Assembly: GCF_004122115.1 (NCBI RefSeq)
Contig: NZ_SBKP01000001.1
Span: forward strand, 186,001-250,000
Direction: 5' to 3'
DNA: 64,000 nt
Source of the DNA: Sphingobium fluviale
Lineage (GTDB): Bacteria > Pseudomonadota > Alphaproteobacteria > Sphingomonadales > Sphingomonadaceae
Under the pieces are notes generated by a model. The model saw nothing but the letters and a program-made list of their open reading frames with translations. It made no database searches and was not told where the DNA came from. Positions 1-9,001 of this stretch are shown here, one piece after another (the first letter of the stretch is position 1; each line of letters begins with the position of its first letter). Both the position numbers and the translations under genes were made by a program.

Positions 1-93
1 CGCGACGATCGTGGCCACCGAAAACAGCTTTTCGGCCTTGGTGGCGCCAGCGTCGAAGAGCGGCTCGGCGAGTTTGAGAAGCGGCATGTTCAT
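1..93 (-). CDS. Partial gene, N-terminus only, unknown function
   Basis: Only the first 31 codons are inside the window; the rest lies to the left. The peptide begins MNMPLLKLAEPLFDAG and continues in frame to base 1. It is the third gene in a leftward series after the zinc-finger/Toprim gene and the ParB-like gene, with 139 bases between the ParB stop and this start. The position in a ParB/primase locus suggests a conserved mobile-element gene, but nothing in the 31 residues identifies a family. The start at base 93 is the first in-frame ATG; a second ATG follows two codons later. Confidence 0.55.
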   Translation of the reverse strand, partial: MNMPLLKLAEPLFDAGATKAEKLFSVATIVA

Positions 94-232
94 AGCAGGT
101 GATCCTCGCGAAATCGGGCGGCCTTCCGCCCCGTCGCCAATCGCCCTCCCCCTTGCTCCCCGTTGGGCGAGCACAAGGAAACGGGGCCACGGCAGGCGCG
201 CCGCGGCCCCGTCGGGAGGATTGGCTTGTCGG

Positions 233-2293
233 TCAGGCTGCGACGGCGAGCGATCCCGTGCCGTTATCATCCAAAGGTTCGGCCACCGGATCGGCATCAA
301 GATCGATGACGATGTCGGACTCGTCCGCCGCCTCGCCGTCCGGCTCGATCATCGGCCTCGCGGCGTCATCGAGCGGTACGAACCGCATGGCATCGGGCAG
401 CCAGCTCAGCGCCCGTTCCTTGGTCTCGGCCTCGACGAGGATGTCGCCCGCGAAGAGCTTCTCCGCCGACGCGGCGAGATCGTGCTTCTTCGACGCGCCG
501 TAGCGGTGCCGCAGTTCGACGCCGCCGACCGCCTCGAACAGGTCGAGGATGGCGGGCTTGGTGATCCGATCGAAGTAGTTCTTCGCGCTCGGCCGCCACC
601 ACGCGGCAACATCGATTGCAAGCTTGGAACCGAGATGATCGATGAAGGCACTGCCCGTCCGGCCGGCAGGCACCGCATCGAAAGTCCGCGCGATCGCCCA
701 GCCCAGCCAGGCAGCGCGCGCTTCGTCGGACAACGCGCAGAACGCGTCGTAGCGGTCCCGCACATCGTCATGATCGATCCAGCTGCGGTCGAGCGCGCCG
801 TCGAGCTTCGCCCATTCCTCGGCGGCCGGCGTGCCACTCTCGAAATTGGCGACGCGCGGACTTGGCGAGCGAGCGCGCAGTTCGCTGGCCAGATCCATGC
901 TGCCGTAGTGCCGGGTCGCGGCGTCGGCCATGATGAAGGTGCCGACATCGAGCGCGAAGCGCGGATCGCTCGCGACATGGACGGCGAGCAGCTCAGTCTT
1001 CATCATCGCCAGTTCGTCGGCCAGACGCTGGCTGACGACGGGTTTGCTCGGACCGTCGGTTTCGTCGGGATGGTCGAGCCCATTCTCGCCATCCTCACCG
1101 TCGCTGTCGTCGCCGTCGTCCGCAGGCGTTTCGACCGGCGCGATATAGAGCTGCTCGTGGATGCGGGGCTGGCCGTCGCGGCCGATCACGACATAGGCGA
1201 GCGCGGAAGCCTTTTGCTCGTCAGTGAGCACCGGCGTGCGCGACTGGATCGCGTCGTATTCGGCCTCGAGCGCCTGGACCCGGGCTTCGTCGTTTTCGGT
1301 GTAGCCCTCGCCGGTCTCATCGGAAGCGGCTTCTTCGATCGCTTCGAGCTCGTCCTGGATCGCCTCGCAGCGCGCTTCCTCTTCGTCGGTCAGCGGCGGG
1401 AGATCGCCCTGCACCTGCCGCAGGCCATAGGTCTCGGTGTAGGGGATGTGGGACGCAACAACCGTGCGGATCTGGGCATAGCCCTCGCGTTCGCGGATCG
1501 CTTCGGCGGCGGCAGCGAGCTGTTCCTCGGCAAGGTGATCGAGGATGTCGCCATCGATCCACATCTCGCTGGCATCGTCGGAGAAGAGATCGGCATCGAT
1601 CCGGCCACCAGCGGCGACATAGGCCTCGCGCCCGACCAGCAGCGCCTTGGGGTCGCTGCCGCGATAACCGCCGGATGCGAGCTGACGACGGATCTCGCCG
1701 ACATTGGCGCGGTAGTAGCCCTGACCGAGCTGCTCGAACACCGAAGCCTGGCGCGCGGTGTCGGATGTGCTGGCATAGGCCATGGCGATGTCGAGCGTGA
1801 TCGCGCCTTCGCGCAGCGCCTCGAACACCGGTTCGGCGAGATTGGCGAGCCGCAGGCGACCGAGCACGAACCGCTCGGTGAGCCCGAAGCGCTTGGCGAT
1901 GTCGGCGGGCGTCTTGTTCTCGGTTTCGATGATATCCTGGAACGCGCGGCAGGCATCAGCAGGATTCATCGCCAATTTGAAGAAATTCTCCGACAGGCTG
2001 ATCTCGACCGCGTCGTTGGCGTCGGCGAGGACCTTGACCGGCAGTTCGTAGTCGGCGGGCAGCTCGCCCTTCTCGATCGCGCGATGGACGGCGTCGAGGC
2101 GGCGGCCGCCGGCGGTGATGCGATAGCACCCCTTCTTGCGCGCGACCGGCAGGCCGATCAGGTTCTGGAGCACGCCATGCGCGACGATGCTGGCTTCGAG
2201 CTGGGCGTCGGCCTCGGCGTCGCTACTCTTGCGCACATTGCTCGGCGACTTGGCGAGCTTGCCGGCCGGTACAAGGATGATAGGCTGGGACAT
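233..2293 (-). CDS. ParB-like nuclease/partition domain protein, 686 aa
   Basis: The first 220 residues have the ParB pattern: the SPSNVRKS segment, YRITAGGRRLDAV (about residues 55-70), ISLSENF, and a helix-turn-helix region with TPADIAKRFGLTERFV. The remaining 450 residues are acidic and unlike chromosomal ParB, which is usually near 300 residues. This long form is typical of integrative elements and large plasmids in alphaproteobacteria, where it sits beside a primase-like gene as it does here (33 bases from the Toprim gene, same strand). Its role is probably element maintenance or transcription control; the exact target is unknown. No ParA gene is visible nearby. Confidence 0.85.
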   Translation of the reverse strand: MSQPIILVPAGKLAKSPSNVRKSSDAEADAQLEASIVAHGVLQNLIGLPVARKKGCYRITAGGRRLDAVHRAIEKGELPADYELPVKVLADANDAVEISLSENFFKLAMNPADACRAFQDIIETENKTPADIAKRFGLTERFVLGRLRLANLAEPVFEALREGAITLDIAMAYASTSDTARQASVFEQLGQGYYRANVGEIRRQLASGGYRGSDPKALLVGREAYVAAGGRIDADLFSDDASEMWIDGDILDHLAEEQLAAAAEAIREREGYAQIRTVVASHIPYTETYGLRQVQGDLPPLTDEEEARCEAIQDELEAIEEAASDETGEGYTENDEARVQALEAEYDAIQSRTPVLTDEQKASALAYVVIGRDGQPRIHEQLYIAPVETPADDGDDSDGEDGENGLDHPDETDGPSKPVVSQRLADELAMMKTELLAVHVASDPRFALDVGTFIMADAATRHYGSMDLASELRARSPSPRVANFESGTPAAEEWAKLDGALDRSWIDHDDVRDRYDAFCALSDEARAAWLGWAIARTFDAVPAGRTGSAFIDHLGSKLAIDVAAWWRPSAKNYFDRITKPAILDLFEAVGGVELRHRYGASKKHDLAASAEKLFAGDILVEAETKERALSWLPDAMRFVPLDDAARPMIEPDGEAADESDIVIDLDADPVAEPLDDNGTGSLAVAA

Positions 2294-2325
2294 GGATATT
2301 CTCCGCGCGGACGAGGCCCGACCAT

Positions 2326-3252
2326 TCAGGCCGCTTGCCGCATCCAGTCCCCCACCCCCTTTCCTTTTGCCCGCAGCAGGTCGTTCCAGTCGTTGAAGCC
2401 CCGGTGCGGCCAGAGCACATCGATCGTCCGGCCCGGCATCGCATAGGCGTCCATGGCCTTGGCGGCGCCGATCCGCCCGCCGCGGTCGTTGTCGGGAAGC
2501 AGGATCAGGCGGGAGACGGTGTCGGGAATGGCAATATGGGCGAGGCGTTCGTTGCCAAGCGTCGCCCAGACCGGGATGTCGAGCAGGAGGATCGCCGAGA
2601 GGGCGGTTTCGATGCCTTCGGCAAGGCCCAACGTCTCGGTTGCCGGCGCAAGCATGACCGCACCTTGACCGGGACGCCCCAGCATTCGCCGGGGGTTGGC
2701 GAGGTCGCGCGCGCGGCGCGGTTGATGCGGATCCAGGAATGTCCGCTGGAGCGCGACAAGGTGCTGTCGTTCATGCAGCGCCGCGATCATTGCTGGCCGG
2801 AACACAGCTAGTTTGCCTCGGCCCAGAGGTGCGCGCGAATGATAGCGCAAGGTCGGAGGCAATAGAGCAATGGCGCGTCGCTGCAAGTAGTGTTCGGCAG
2901 GTGTTCCAACCAGCGAGCGCGCGTCGTCCCAAAGATCTACTGCCCGTTGCCGCAACCATGCGGGGCTGAGCGTAGCGTTGGGCGAACGTGCTTCTGACGG
3001 ACCGATCAGAGCGGTGTTGTGATCAAGCCGATGGATCGCGCGGATCACGTCGATCGTCTCGCAGCCCGCAAAACATTTGAAGAGCAATGCCTTCTCACCC
3101 ACGCGAACTGAGAGGCTGGGCGTATGATCGTCATGCGCGGGACAGTGGCACATCGCGCCGTTTGGCGACCACAAGCCGCCGAGGCGTTTGACCAGATCGG
3201 ATGCCTGGGCTTCGAGATCGATATTGCGATGTAAGCAGGGGGTTGCAGGCAT
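2326..3252 (-). CDS. Zinc-finger and Toprim domain protein, primase-like (DUF7146 type)
   Basis: A 308-residue protein. Near residue 35 it has a primase-type zinc-binding pattern (CHCPAHDDHTPSLSV, then FKCFAGC). The C-terminal half carries a Toprim fold: LGLAEGIETALSA with the conserved Glu, and LILLPDNDRGG as the acidic metal-binding turn. Such proteins are found next to ParB-like genes on integrative elements and are thought to act in element DNA replication. The start at 3252 is chosen because an AAGGAGG ribosome site lies just upstream; a longer in-frame reading to 3318 has none. It is divergent from the chromate operon across a 227-base gap. Confidence 0.85.
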   Translation of the reverse strand: MPATPCLHRNIDLEAQASDLVKRLGGLWSPNGAMCHCPAHDDHTPSLSVRVGEKALLFKCFAGCETIDVIRAIHRLDHNTALIGPSEARSPNATLSPAWLRQRAVDLWDDARSLVGTPAEHYLQRRAIALLPPTLRYHSRAPLGRGKLAVFRPAMIAALHERQHLVALQRTFLDPHQPRRARDLANPRRMLGRPGQGAVMLAPATETLGLAEGIETALSAILLLDIPVWATLGNERLAHIAIPDTVSRLILLPDNDRGGRIGAAKAMDAYAMPGRTIDVLWPHRGFNDWNDLLRAKGKGVGDWMRQAA

Positions 3253-3479
3253 GATGCCTCCTTGGAAACACCACCCAGTGCCACCTCCCCTTCGCGCCGT
3301 GGCGATCTGCGTTCCCATTTTCGAGAATGTGCACCGAACTGCTTCGGCAGGCGTTGCGATTTCAGGGACGGCCGTCTAATCTGGCAGCGCCGGGGCAATG
3401 CAACCTCCCGGTCAGGCGTCACCGCCCAAGCGTTGCCTTGTTTGTCCGCACTCGCGCGGATGGAAAGGCATGGGGACGA

Positions 3480-4811
3480 GTGACTGAATTTTCCGGATCG
3501 ACTGTTTCGACCAACCGGCCTGATTTCGGCGAGTTGCTCCGCGTGTTCACGCGCATCGGGTTCCTGAGCTTCGGGGGGCCTGCCGGCCAGATCGCGCTCA
3601 TGCACCGCGAACTGGTGGATGAGCGCCAATGGGTCAGCGAGGACCAATATCTCCATGCCCTGAACTTCTGCCACCTGCTTCCCGGCCCTGAGGCACAGCA
3701 GCTTGCCACCTGGATCGGCTGGAAACTGCACGGACTACGCGGTGGGCTCGCCGCCGGGCTGCTATTCGTCGTTCCCGGCGCGCTGGTTATGCTCGCATTG
3801 TCGATGCTCTATGCCTTTGCGGCCAATCTCGACTGGTTTGCGGCTCTGTTCCTCGGAATCAAGGCCGCTGTCCTGGCGATCGTCGTGCAGGCGCTTCTGC
3901 GCATAGCAGGACGATCGCTCAATACCGGCTTCAAGAAGGCGCTGGCAGTAGTCGCCTTCGCCGCCCTCTTCTTCCTCGACCTGCCTTTTCCGTTGGTCGT
4001 CCTTGGAGCGGGAGGGATCGGTATGCTGGTCGCCGCGTCTAGACCCGATTGGCTGGGAATCAAGCTTGGCGGCGCAACACCGGTTTCCGGGCCTCGCCCG
4101 TGGGGCCTGACCATGCGGACGATCGCGATCTGGGGCGCCATCTGGGCGGCGCCGATGGCTGTGGTCCTTGTAACGCTTGGGCGCGGCCATGTGCTGTGGG
4201 AGATCGGCAGCTTTTTCTCCCAACTCGCTGTCGTCACCTTCGGCGGAGCCTATGCGGTCCTTGCCTACATGGCGCAGCAAGCCGTGCAGAGTTACGGCTG
4301 GCTCTCGCCGGGTGAAATGGCCGACGGCCTCGGGCTTGCCGAGACCACGCCAGGACCGCTCATCATGGTGACGCAGTTCGTCGGTTACCTTGCCGCTTTC
4401 CGCTCCCCGGAACCGTTCACTCCGCTGGTCGCGGGCCTGCTCGGCGCGGCACTGACCACCTGGGTGACGTTCGCTCCCTGCTTTCTGTGGATTTTCACCT
4501 TCGCCCCCTGGATCGAGCGGATGGAGAACGCAAAGCGCCTAAAGGGCGGTCTCGCGGCACTAACCGCCGCCGTCGTCGGGGTTATCGCCAACCTCACGGT
4601 CTGGTTCTTCATCCATGTCCTGTTCGCCCGCGTCAGCGAAGTCGAGACCGGCCCCTTTCGGCTCTACGTTCCGGACTGGACGAGCCTCGACTGGCGGGCA
4701 GGCCTGCTTGCGGCCTTGTCCGCCGTCCTCCTCTTTCGGTTCAAATGGAATGTCATCAAAGTGCTCGGCATCACCGCCATTGGCGGACTGCTGCTTGGCC
4801 GAATCGCCTGA
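3480..4811 (+). CDS. chrA: Chromate efflux transporter ChrA
   Basis: Two tandem ChrA-type membrane halves, 443 residues in all, the usual length for a long-chain CHR transporter. The first half opens with [19 protein letters not shown]; the second with [14 protein letters not shown] and later [13 protein letters not shown]. Roughly ten hydrophobic segments are visible. It exports chromate from the cytoplasm and so lowers Cr(VI) toxicity. The GTG at 3480 is the most likely start: the open frame runs upstream to 3327, but that extension is arginine-rich and unlike a ChrA N-terminus. It is the first gene of a tight operon, 13 bases ahead of the superoxide dismutase gene. Confidence 0.93.
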   Translation: MTEFSGSTVSTNRPDFGELLRVFTRIGFLSFGGPAGQIALMHRELVDERQWVSEDQYLHALNFCHLLPGPEAQQLATWIGWKLHGLRGGLAAGLLFVVPGALVMLALSMLYAFAANLDWFAALFLGIKAAVLAIVVQALLRIAGRSLNTGFKKALAVVAFAALFFLDLPFPLVVLGAGGIGMLVAASRPDWLGIKLGGATPVSGPRPWGLTMRTIAIWGAIWAAPMAVVLVTLGRGHVLWEIGSFFSQLAVVTFGGAYAVLAYMAQQAVQSYGWLSPGEMADGLGLAETTPGPLIMVTQFVGYLAAFRSPEPFTPLVAGLLGAALTTWVTFAPCFLWIFTFAPWIERMENAKRLKGGLAALTAAVVGVIANLTVWFFIHVLFARVSEVETGPFRLYVPDWTSLDWRAGLLAALSAVLLFRFKWNVIKVLGITAIGGLLLGRIA

Positions 4812-4824
4812 AAGGAAATGCCCG

Positions 4825-5559
4825 ATGAGTGAAGTTTCACGCCGCACGGCGATGGGAAGTCTTGCCGCCGGAGCGGCCGGTCTTGCCATCGCCAATACAG
4901 CGGCAGCCAGTGAGGCCCAGACCATGACATCCCCCACCCTCTCGCCCGCATTCGCCGGCCAGCACCAGCCCAAGCCGCTGCCTTTCGATCCGGCCAAACT
5001 CGACGGTCTGTCCGAGCGGCTGATCCGCTCCCATTGGGAGAACAACTATCAGGGCTCGATCCGCGCGCTCAACATGATCGAGGGACGGCTCGCCGCCGCC
5101 ATGGCCGACAAGGACTTCCCGCCGGTCGCTTATGGCGGCCTCAAGCGCGAGGAACTTCATCGCACCGGGTCGGTGGTGCTTCATGAACTCTATTTCGACG
5201 CGCTGGGCGGCAATGGGCAGGCAGCGGGAAGCATCCGCCAGGCGCTGACCGCGTCGCACGGTTCGTTCGAGGCATGGGAGGCTGAGTTTCGCCGCACCGC
5301 GATGGCGCTGGCAGGTGGTTCGGGCTGGTGCATCCTGGCCTGGAACCACCACACGGCGTCATTGCACAACTACTGGTGCTGGGACCATACCAATGGTCCC
5401 GCAACCGGCACCCCGCTGCTCGTACTCGACATGTACGAGCACGCCTTCCACATGGATTACGGCGCGGCGGCCGCGAAATATGTCGACGCATTCATGCGCA
5501 ATCTCGACTGGGAGGTCGTCGAGGGCCGGTTCCGTTCGGCAACGAGCGCGAAGGGCTGA
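4825..5559 (+). CDS. Tat-exported Fe/Mn superoxide dismutase, ChrC-like
   Basis: A 244-residue iron/manganese superoxide dismutase with a twin-arginine leader ([12 protein letters not shown] at residues 5-16, then an Ala-rich stretch), so it should act outside the cytoplasm. Four candidate metal ligands are in place: His70, His120, Asp202 and His206, the last two in [13 protein letters not shown]. It lies between chrA and a chrB-type gene; in described chromate operons such as that of TnOtChr, ChrC is a superoxide dismutase, which fits removal of superoxide made during Cr(VI) reduction. The start has AAAGGAAA upstream. A separate cytosolic SodB is encoded at 45.3 kb. Confidence 0.88.
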   Translation: MSEVSRRTAMGSLAAGAAGLAIANTAAASEAQTMTSPTLSPAFAGQHQPKPLPFDPAKLDGLSERLIRSHWENNYQGSIRALNMIEGRLAAAMADKDFPPVAYGGLKREELHRTGSVVLHELYFDALGGNGQAAGSIRQALTASHGSFEAWEAEFRRTAMALAGGSGWCILAWNHHTASLHNYWCWDHTNGPATGTPLLVLDMYEHAFHMDYGAAAAKYVDAFMRNLDWEVVEGRFRSATSAKG

Positions 5560-5564
5560 CGACG

Positions 5565-6014
5565 ATGAAGTGGGTCACCCGCGAACGCCCCAAGATCGAC
5601 CGGATCGCCTGCCCCTGGTTGATCGCGCGCTTCATCGATCGGGAGGCGGAGTTTCTCTATGTTCCTGCCAACGAGGTTCTTGCTGTCGCGGCCAAGGAGG
5701 GAGCGACGCCCTACGATATTCCGGACGTCGAGTTCAGCCACGTCGGCGAGCTATGCAGCTTCGATGCATTTCTCGCCAAATATGCGCTCGATAATCCTGC
5801 GCTACGGCAACTTGCGGTCATCGTGCGCGGGGCCGATACGTCCCGGCTTGACCTCGCCCCGCAGTCGGCCGGCCTGTTCGCCATCTCGCTCGGGCTGTCA
5901 GCCCGCTACTCCGACGATCACGAGATGCTGAGCCACAGTCTTGTCATCTACGATGCGCTCTATGCCTGGTGTCAGTCCTGTCAGGGCGAAACCCACAACT
6001 GGCCGCCTACGTGA
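5565..6014 (+). CDS. ChrB C-terminal domain protein (chromate resistance)
   Basis: A 149-residue protein matching the chromate-resistance domain of ChrB: it starts MKWVTRERPKIDRIACPWLI, and has DIPDVEFSHVGELCSFDAF and a C-terminal CQSCQGE. Full ChrB proteins are about 300 residues with an N-terminal regulatory part; that part is absent here, so this is a stand-alone domain rather than the chromate-sensing repressor. It begins five bases after the dismutase stop, so it is co-transcribed with chrA. The conserved cysteines suggest metal or redox work, but the reaction is not established. Confidence 0.87.
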   Translation: MKWVTRERPKIDRIACPWLIARFIDREAEFLYVPANEVLAVAAKEGATPYDIPDVEFSHVGELCSFDAFLAKYALDNPALRQLAVIVRGADTSRLDLAPQSAGLFAISLGLSARYSDDHEMLSHSLVIYDALYAWCQSCQGETHNWPPT

Positions 6015-6040
6015 ACCTAGGAGTTTTCGTCGGTTTTCCG

Positions 6041-6922
6041 CTAGCGAGCTCCATGCGTGGTAAGTTGGTCGAAACTGAATCCGGCCCATTCGAGATCGCC
6101 GTCGAGATGGGCATCGTCGGCAATCATGTAGCGGACCGTCAGGCTGTTGCCGTGCTGAACCAGAAATTGCCGGTTGACCATCCGGGCTGCGTCCGCGGGC
6201 ATGGCCGAGTTGGTGAACCCGGGCGGCCCACCGGCGACGATGAAAGCGCCGCAATGGCGATCGAGCGTCAGCCACCAGGTCCTCAGATTGTTGAAGAAGG
6301 CGCCGAAAGCGGCCTGCTGTTCGGGCACCAAAATCAGCAGCGTCGGGCTGGTCGAGGTGCGCAGGGGGATCGGTGACTGGCAGACCATCACGTTGATGGC
6401 GGCCGCATCCTCCGGGATGGTCGTGTCCATCGCGCCATCGCGAAAGAGGGCATGTGCGTTGTCGGCGGCTGCGGCGATCCATTCGTGCATCTCGCGCTCC
6501 TCTTCGCTCAGATCAGCGTCGAGCGCGCCGGCCTTGAAGCGCGAGGATTCCGCCTCGATGAAGCGCAGTGTCTCGAGATTGCGCCGCTGGAGGTGGCGGG
6601 CAAAGCCGTAAATCGGGATCTTGTCCGTCTCGTCAAGGCGCGCGCAGGCGCCGTCGGTGATCTTCTGCCAGGTCGGGCTGTTGGAGAAGGGCGTCTCGAT
6701 CACCCGATTGATCGGACCTTCGATCGAGCCGGCTACGCCCTCCGCGACGAAATCGTGCATCGACTCCTCGTAGCCGATACGGTCGATGGACTTGCGATCG
6801 GTGGCGAGAATATCCCCGTGCCGTTCGAGGATGCGGACCTTGTTCGGATCGTCCGGGCACGCAAAGCGCCGCAGGTAGAATTGCGGGACATAGTGATGCC
6901 TCTTGGGGTGGCCTTCGCTCAT
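6041..6922 (-). CDS. DUF4238 domain protein
   Basis: A 293-residue protein. The N-terminus (RHHYVPQFYLRRFA at residues 8-21) is the signature of DUF4238, a family of unknown function whose members start with this His-rich motif. No membrane segment is seen. Its ATG overlaps the stop of the upstream gene by four bases, so the two are translated together. It ends 27 bases from the chromate operon stop, in convergent orientation. The setting on a putative island next to HEPN-like and Abi-like genes makes a defence or toxin role possible, which is inference only. Confidence 0.82.
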   Translation of the reverse strand: MSEGHPKRHHYVPQFYLRRFACPDDPNKVRILERHGDILATDRKSIDRIGYEESMHDFVAEGVAGSIEGPINRVIETPFSNSPTWQKITDGACARLDETDKIPIYGFARHLQRRNLETLRFIEAESSRFKAGALDADLSEEEREMHEWIAAAADNAHALFRDGAMDTTIPEDAAAINVMVCQSPIPLRTSTSPTLLILVPEQQAAFGAFFNNLRTWWLTLDRHCGAFIVAGGPPGFTNSAMPADAARMVNRQFLVQHGNSLTVRYMIADDAHLDGDLEWAGFSFDQLTTHGAR

Positions 6923-7458
6923 TCCGCCGCCGCCTCGCGGGACGCCGGCGCCTCGGCCGAACGCGTCTTGTCATCAATGTCGAAGCCGTCGATCGACAGG
7001 CCGACGATCATGTTGATGAACGCCTTGGCCTCCGCGATGATCGCCTCGGCCTCCTTAGTGTTGCTGAACGAGCCCTGGTGGACGACGGCGTTGCGGACCG
7101 CGTTGATCGTCGCGGCCGATTTGATGAGGGCCTTGGCGGTCGGGCTCGTCTTGGGCGTTGCGAAATAGACCGGCACGAACAGGCGCTCGACCTTCAACGG
7201 CAGGCCGTTGGCCCAACGGAGGAACTGGTCGACGGTCGCGGCGTCGAACTGTGTCTTTTGCGACCATTCGGTCCGCACCGCGTAATTCGCGGCGATTTCG
7301 GCCGCGGTGGCGCAGCGCACGATCGCGGCCGAAGGTTCGTCGCGGGTGTGAAGTCCGGAAAGCTTGGTCCATTGGGATTGGAGCTTTTCGAGATCAGTGC
7401 GCTCGTTATACGGCTTCTTCGACGTCTTGCGATGCGCATCGCTTTTCGACTTGCTCAT
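6919..7458 (-). CDS. Unknown protein with HEPN-like RxxxxH motif
   Basis: A 179-residue, mostly helical, charged protein without signal or membrane segments. Residues RNAVVHQGSFS near position 130 fit the R-x4-H signature of HEPN-type nucleases and related helical proteins. The N-terminus is Lys/Ser-rich and the C-terminus Ala/Glu-rich. The ATG at 7458 is preferred to a TTG at 7473 because a G-rich Shine-Dalgarno-like stretch falls between them. It is the first gene of a two-gene unit with the DUF4238 gene (four-base overlap) and shares a 94-base divergent promoter region with the genes at 7553-8971. No confident family assignment. Confidence 0.75.
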   Translation of the reverse strand: MSKSKSDAHRKTSKKPYNERTDLEKLQSQWTKLSGLHTRDEPSAAIVRCATAAEIAANYAVRTEWSQKTQFDAATVDQFLRWANGLPLKVERLFVPVYFATPKTSPTAKALIKSAATINAVRNAVVHQGSFSNTKEAEAIIAEAKAFINMIVGLSIDGFDIDDKTRSAEAPASREAAAE

Positions 7459-7552
7459 GCGCCCCCCGTTCAACTTGTTCCGCTCTTGAACGCCCTACAG
7501 TATTTCAGCGGCAGCGGCGAGGCGATGGCATGGCGCTTGAGGAGAAGGACGA

Positions 7553-8188
7553 TTGAGCTCGAATACAGATCAGTTGCCGCGCGTCTTTCAGGCCAATCTC
7601 GCCCGTCTGTTCGACCGCATCATTCTACCCGGGCTTGACGCGCTGGCCGTCCATCCCCGGCTCGAGCGCGGCGAGGCGGCGACGCTGGACGCGTTTCTCG
7701 ACCGTGCCGCGGCCCAGGTCGACAACTACACCGCGAACGAGGCGGCGAAGGCCTATGTCTTGACGCTGGCGGCCATGTTCGAGCGCCAGTTGAGCGTGTG
7801 GGCGCGCGCCCGCCAGACCGAAGGCCGGGGCCACTTCTCGCGGATTCGCGGCTTTGAAGCGCTCCTGACCGCCTGCGCGGATCAGGCGGGGATTGACCTG
7901 CAGCGGGATCGGTTGGGGTCGGACCTCAGCCAGATGTTCCTGGTCGCCAATGTCGTGCGGCATGGTGACGGCCGCTCCTGCGAGGCCCTCCGGGCCGCGG
8001 CGCCGGAGCTTTGGGAGACGGACGCGCCGGATTATCTCGATCTCCTGCCAGGCGAGGCGGTGGTCAGCGAGCATCTCAGGATGCGAAGACGCGACCTGAT
8101 TCGCTACATCCGCGCGGCCACATGCTTCTGGGGCCTCGCCGACCGGTTGCCGATGGCGGTAGCCGATCCACCCTATCGAGAGGACTGA
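7553..8188 (+). CDS. Unknown helical protein, possible HEPN relative
   Basis: A 211-residue protein starting at TTG, chosen because AGGAGAAGGA stands just upstream and no ATG fits. It is predicted helical and soluble. The stretch FLVANVVRHGDGRS near residue 135 resembles the conserved end-helix of HEPN-like proteins (N-x-x-x-H-x-x-G), but the exact R-x4-6-H spacing is missing, so the link is tentative. It runs divergently from the HEPN-like/DUF4238 pair and is followed after three bases by another unknown gene, so it heads a two-gene operon. Confidence 0.75.
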   Translation: MSSNTDQLPRVFQANLARLFDRIILPGLDALAVHPRLERGEAATLDAFLDRAAAQVDNYTANEAAKAYVLTLAAMFERQLSVWARARQTEGRGHFSRIRGFEALLTACADQAGIDLQRDRLGSDLSQMFLVANVVRHGDGRSCEALRAAAPELWETDAPDYLDLLPGEAVVSEHLRMRRRDLIRYIRAATCFWGLADRLPMAVADPPYRED

Positions 8189-8191
8189 GGT

Positions 8192-8971
8192 ATGTCGGAC
8201 GAAGATAGCGATGGATACGCCGATCCCGACGCGCCGCGCTACCGCGACGTCGCCGAAATAGGCCGGGCGGACCTTTACCTATCGCTGATGACGTTAGCCG
8301 GGTTTTCCGAGAACCCGATGCTGGTCATGCAAGCCAGCCAGCTCTGCCTAGTCGACAATATGCTGAACGGCATCGAGCAGGAGGTGATGGCCCACCAGCT
8401 CGATGATGATCCGCCGCGCGGGAAGATCGCGCTGATCCAGTCGCTCTCGCCGATGTGGATCTTCACCGCCTATGAGTTGCTGCGGACCTGGCGCCAGCGC
8501 TGCGAGGAAGTGATCAAGCTGGCCGAGAACGCCGGCTTCAATCTCAAGGCCACCAACCTCGAACGCGATCTCGGCTACCGGCACTATGATCGCGAGCTAC
8601 GCGCCAAACAGGTCCGCGATGCGGAAGAGCGACCGGAATTGGTCGAGCAGATGCGCATCGACCTGCGTCGGACCGAAATGGGCTTCACCCAACTGGAATT
8701 CATCAGGGTGGCGATCGCGAAGCATGAGGTGAGCAAGAAGGGCAACAAGAAGCCCATCGCCTTTGCGCCGGGCCTGGCGTTGATAAACCGGCATTGCGGC
8801 TCAATGGAGTATGAGATGAGCAATGGCGGCGCGATCATCGGCTTTGTCACGCGTCGCGACCTCGCCGAGACGATCCGCTTCATCCCCGAGGCACCCAACC
8901 CCAGCGACGAGGATTTGGAGAGTTTTCGGCAATATATGAATCCACCCGATGTCGAGCCGCCGGCGAAGTGA
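8192..8971 (+). CDS. Unknown conserved-looking protein, 259 aa
   Basis: Not recognised. The protein is soluble, acidic at both ends, with a long helical centre (MWIFTAYELLRTWRQRCEEV near residue 90) and a C-terminal part that includes ALINRHCGSMEYEMSNGGA. Codon use is coding-like, and it starts three bases after the previous stop, which argues for translation coupling. It ends 30 bases before the convergent AbiJ-like gene. Together with the preceding gene it forms the right arm of a divergent four-gene cassette on the putative island. Confidence 0.72.
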   Translation: MSDEDSDGYADPDAPRYRDVAEIGRADLYLSLMTLAGFSENPMLVMQASQLCLVDNMLNGIEQEVMAHQLDDDPPRGKIALIQSLSPMWIFTAYELLRTWRQRCEEVIKLAENAGFNLKATNLERDLGYRHYDRELRAKQVRDAEERPELVEQMRIDLRRTEMGFTQLEFIRVAIAKHEVSKKGNKKPIAFAPGLALINRHCGSMEYEMSNGGAIIGFVTRRDLAETIRFIPEAPNPSDEDLESFRQYMNPPDVEPPAK

Positions 8972-9001
8972 ACCTGGGCACGGAGAGCCAAGCCGGCGAA
9001 A

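Noticed and set aside
11..2446. Long plus-strand open frame opposite the ParB-like gene
   Set aside because: It is antisense to a protein with clear ParB motifs; long shadow frames are expected in GC-rich DNA.
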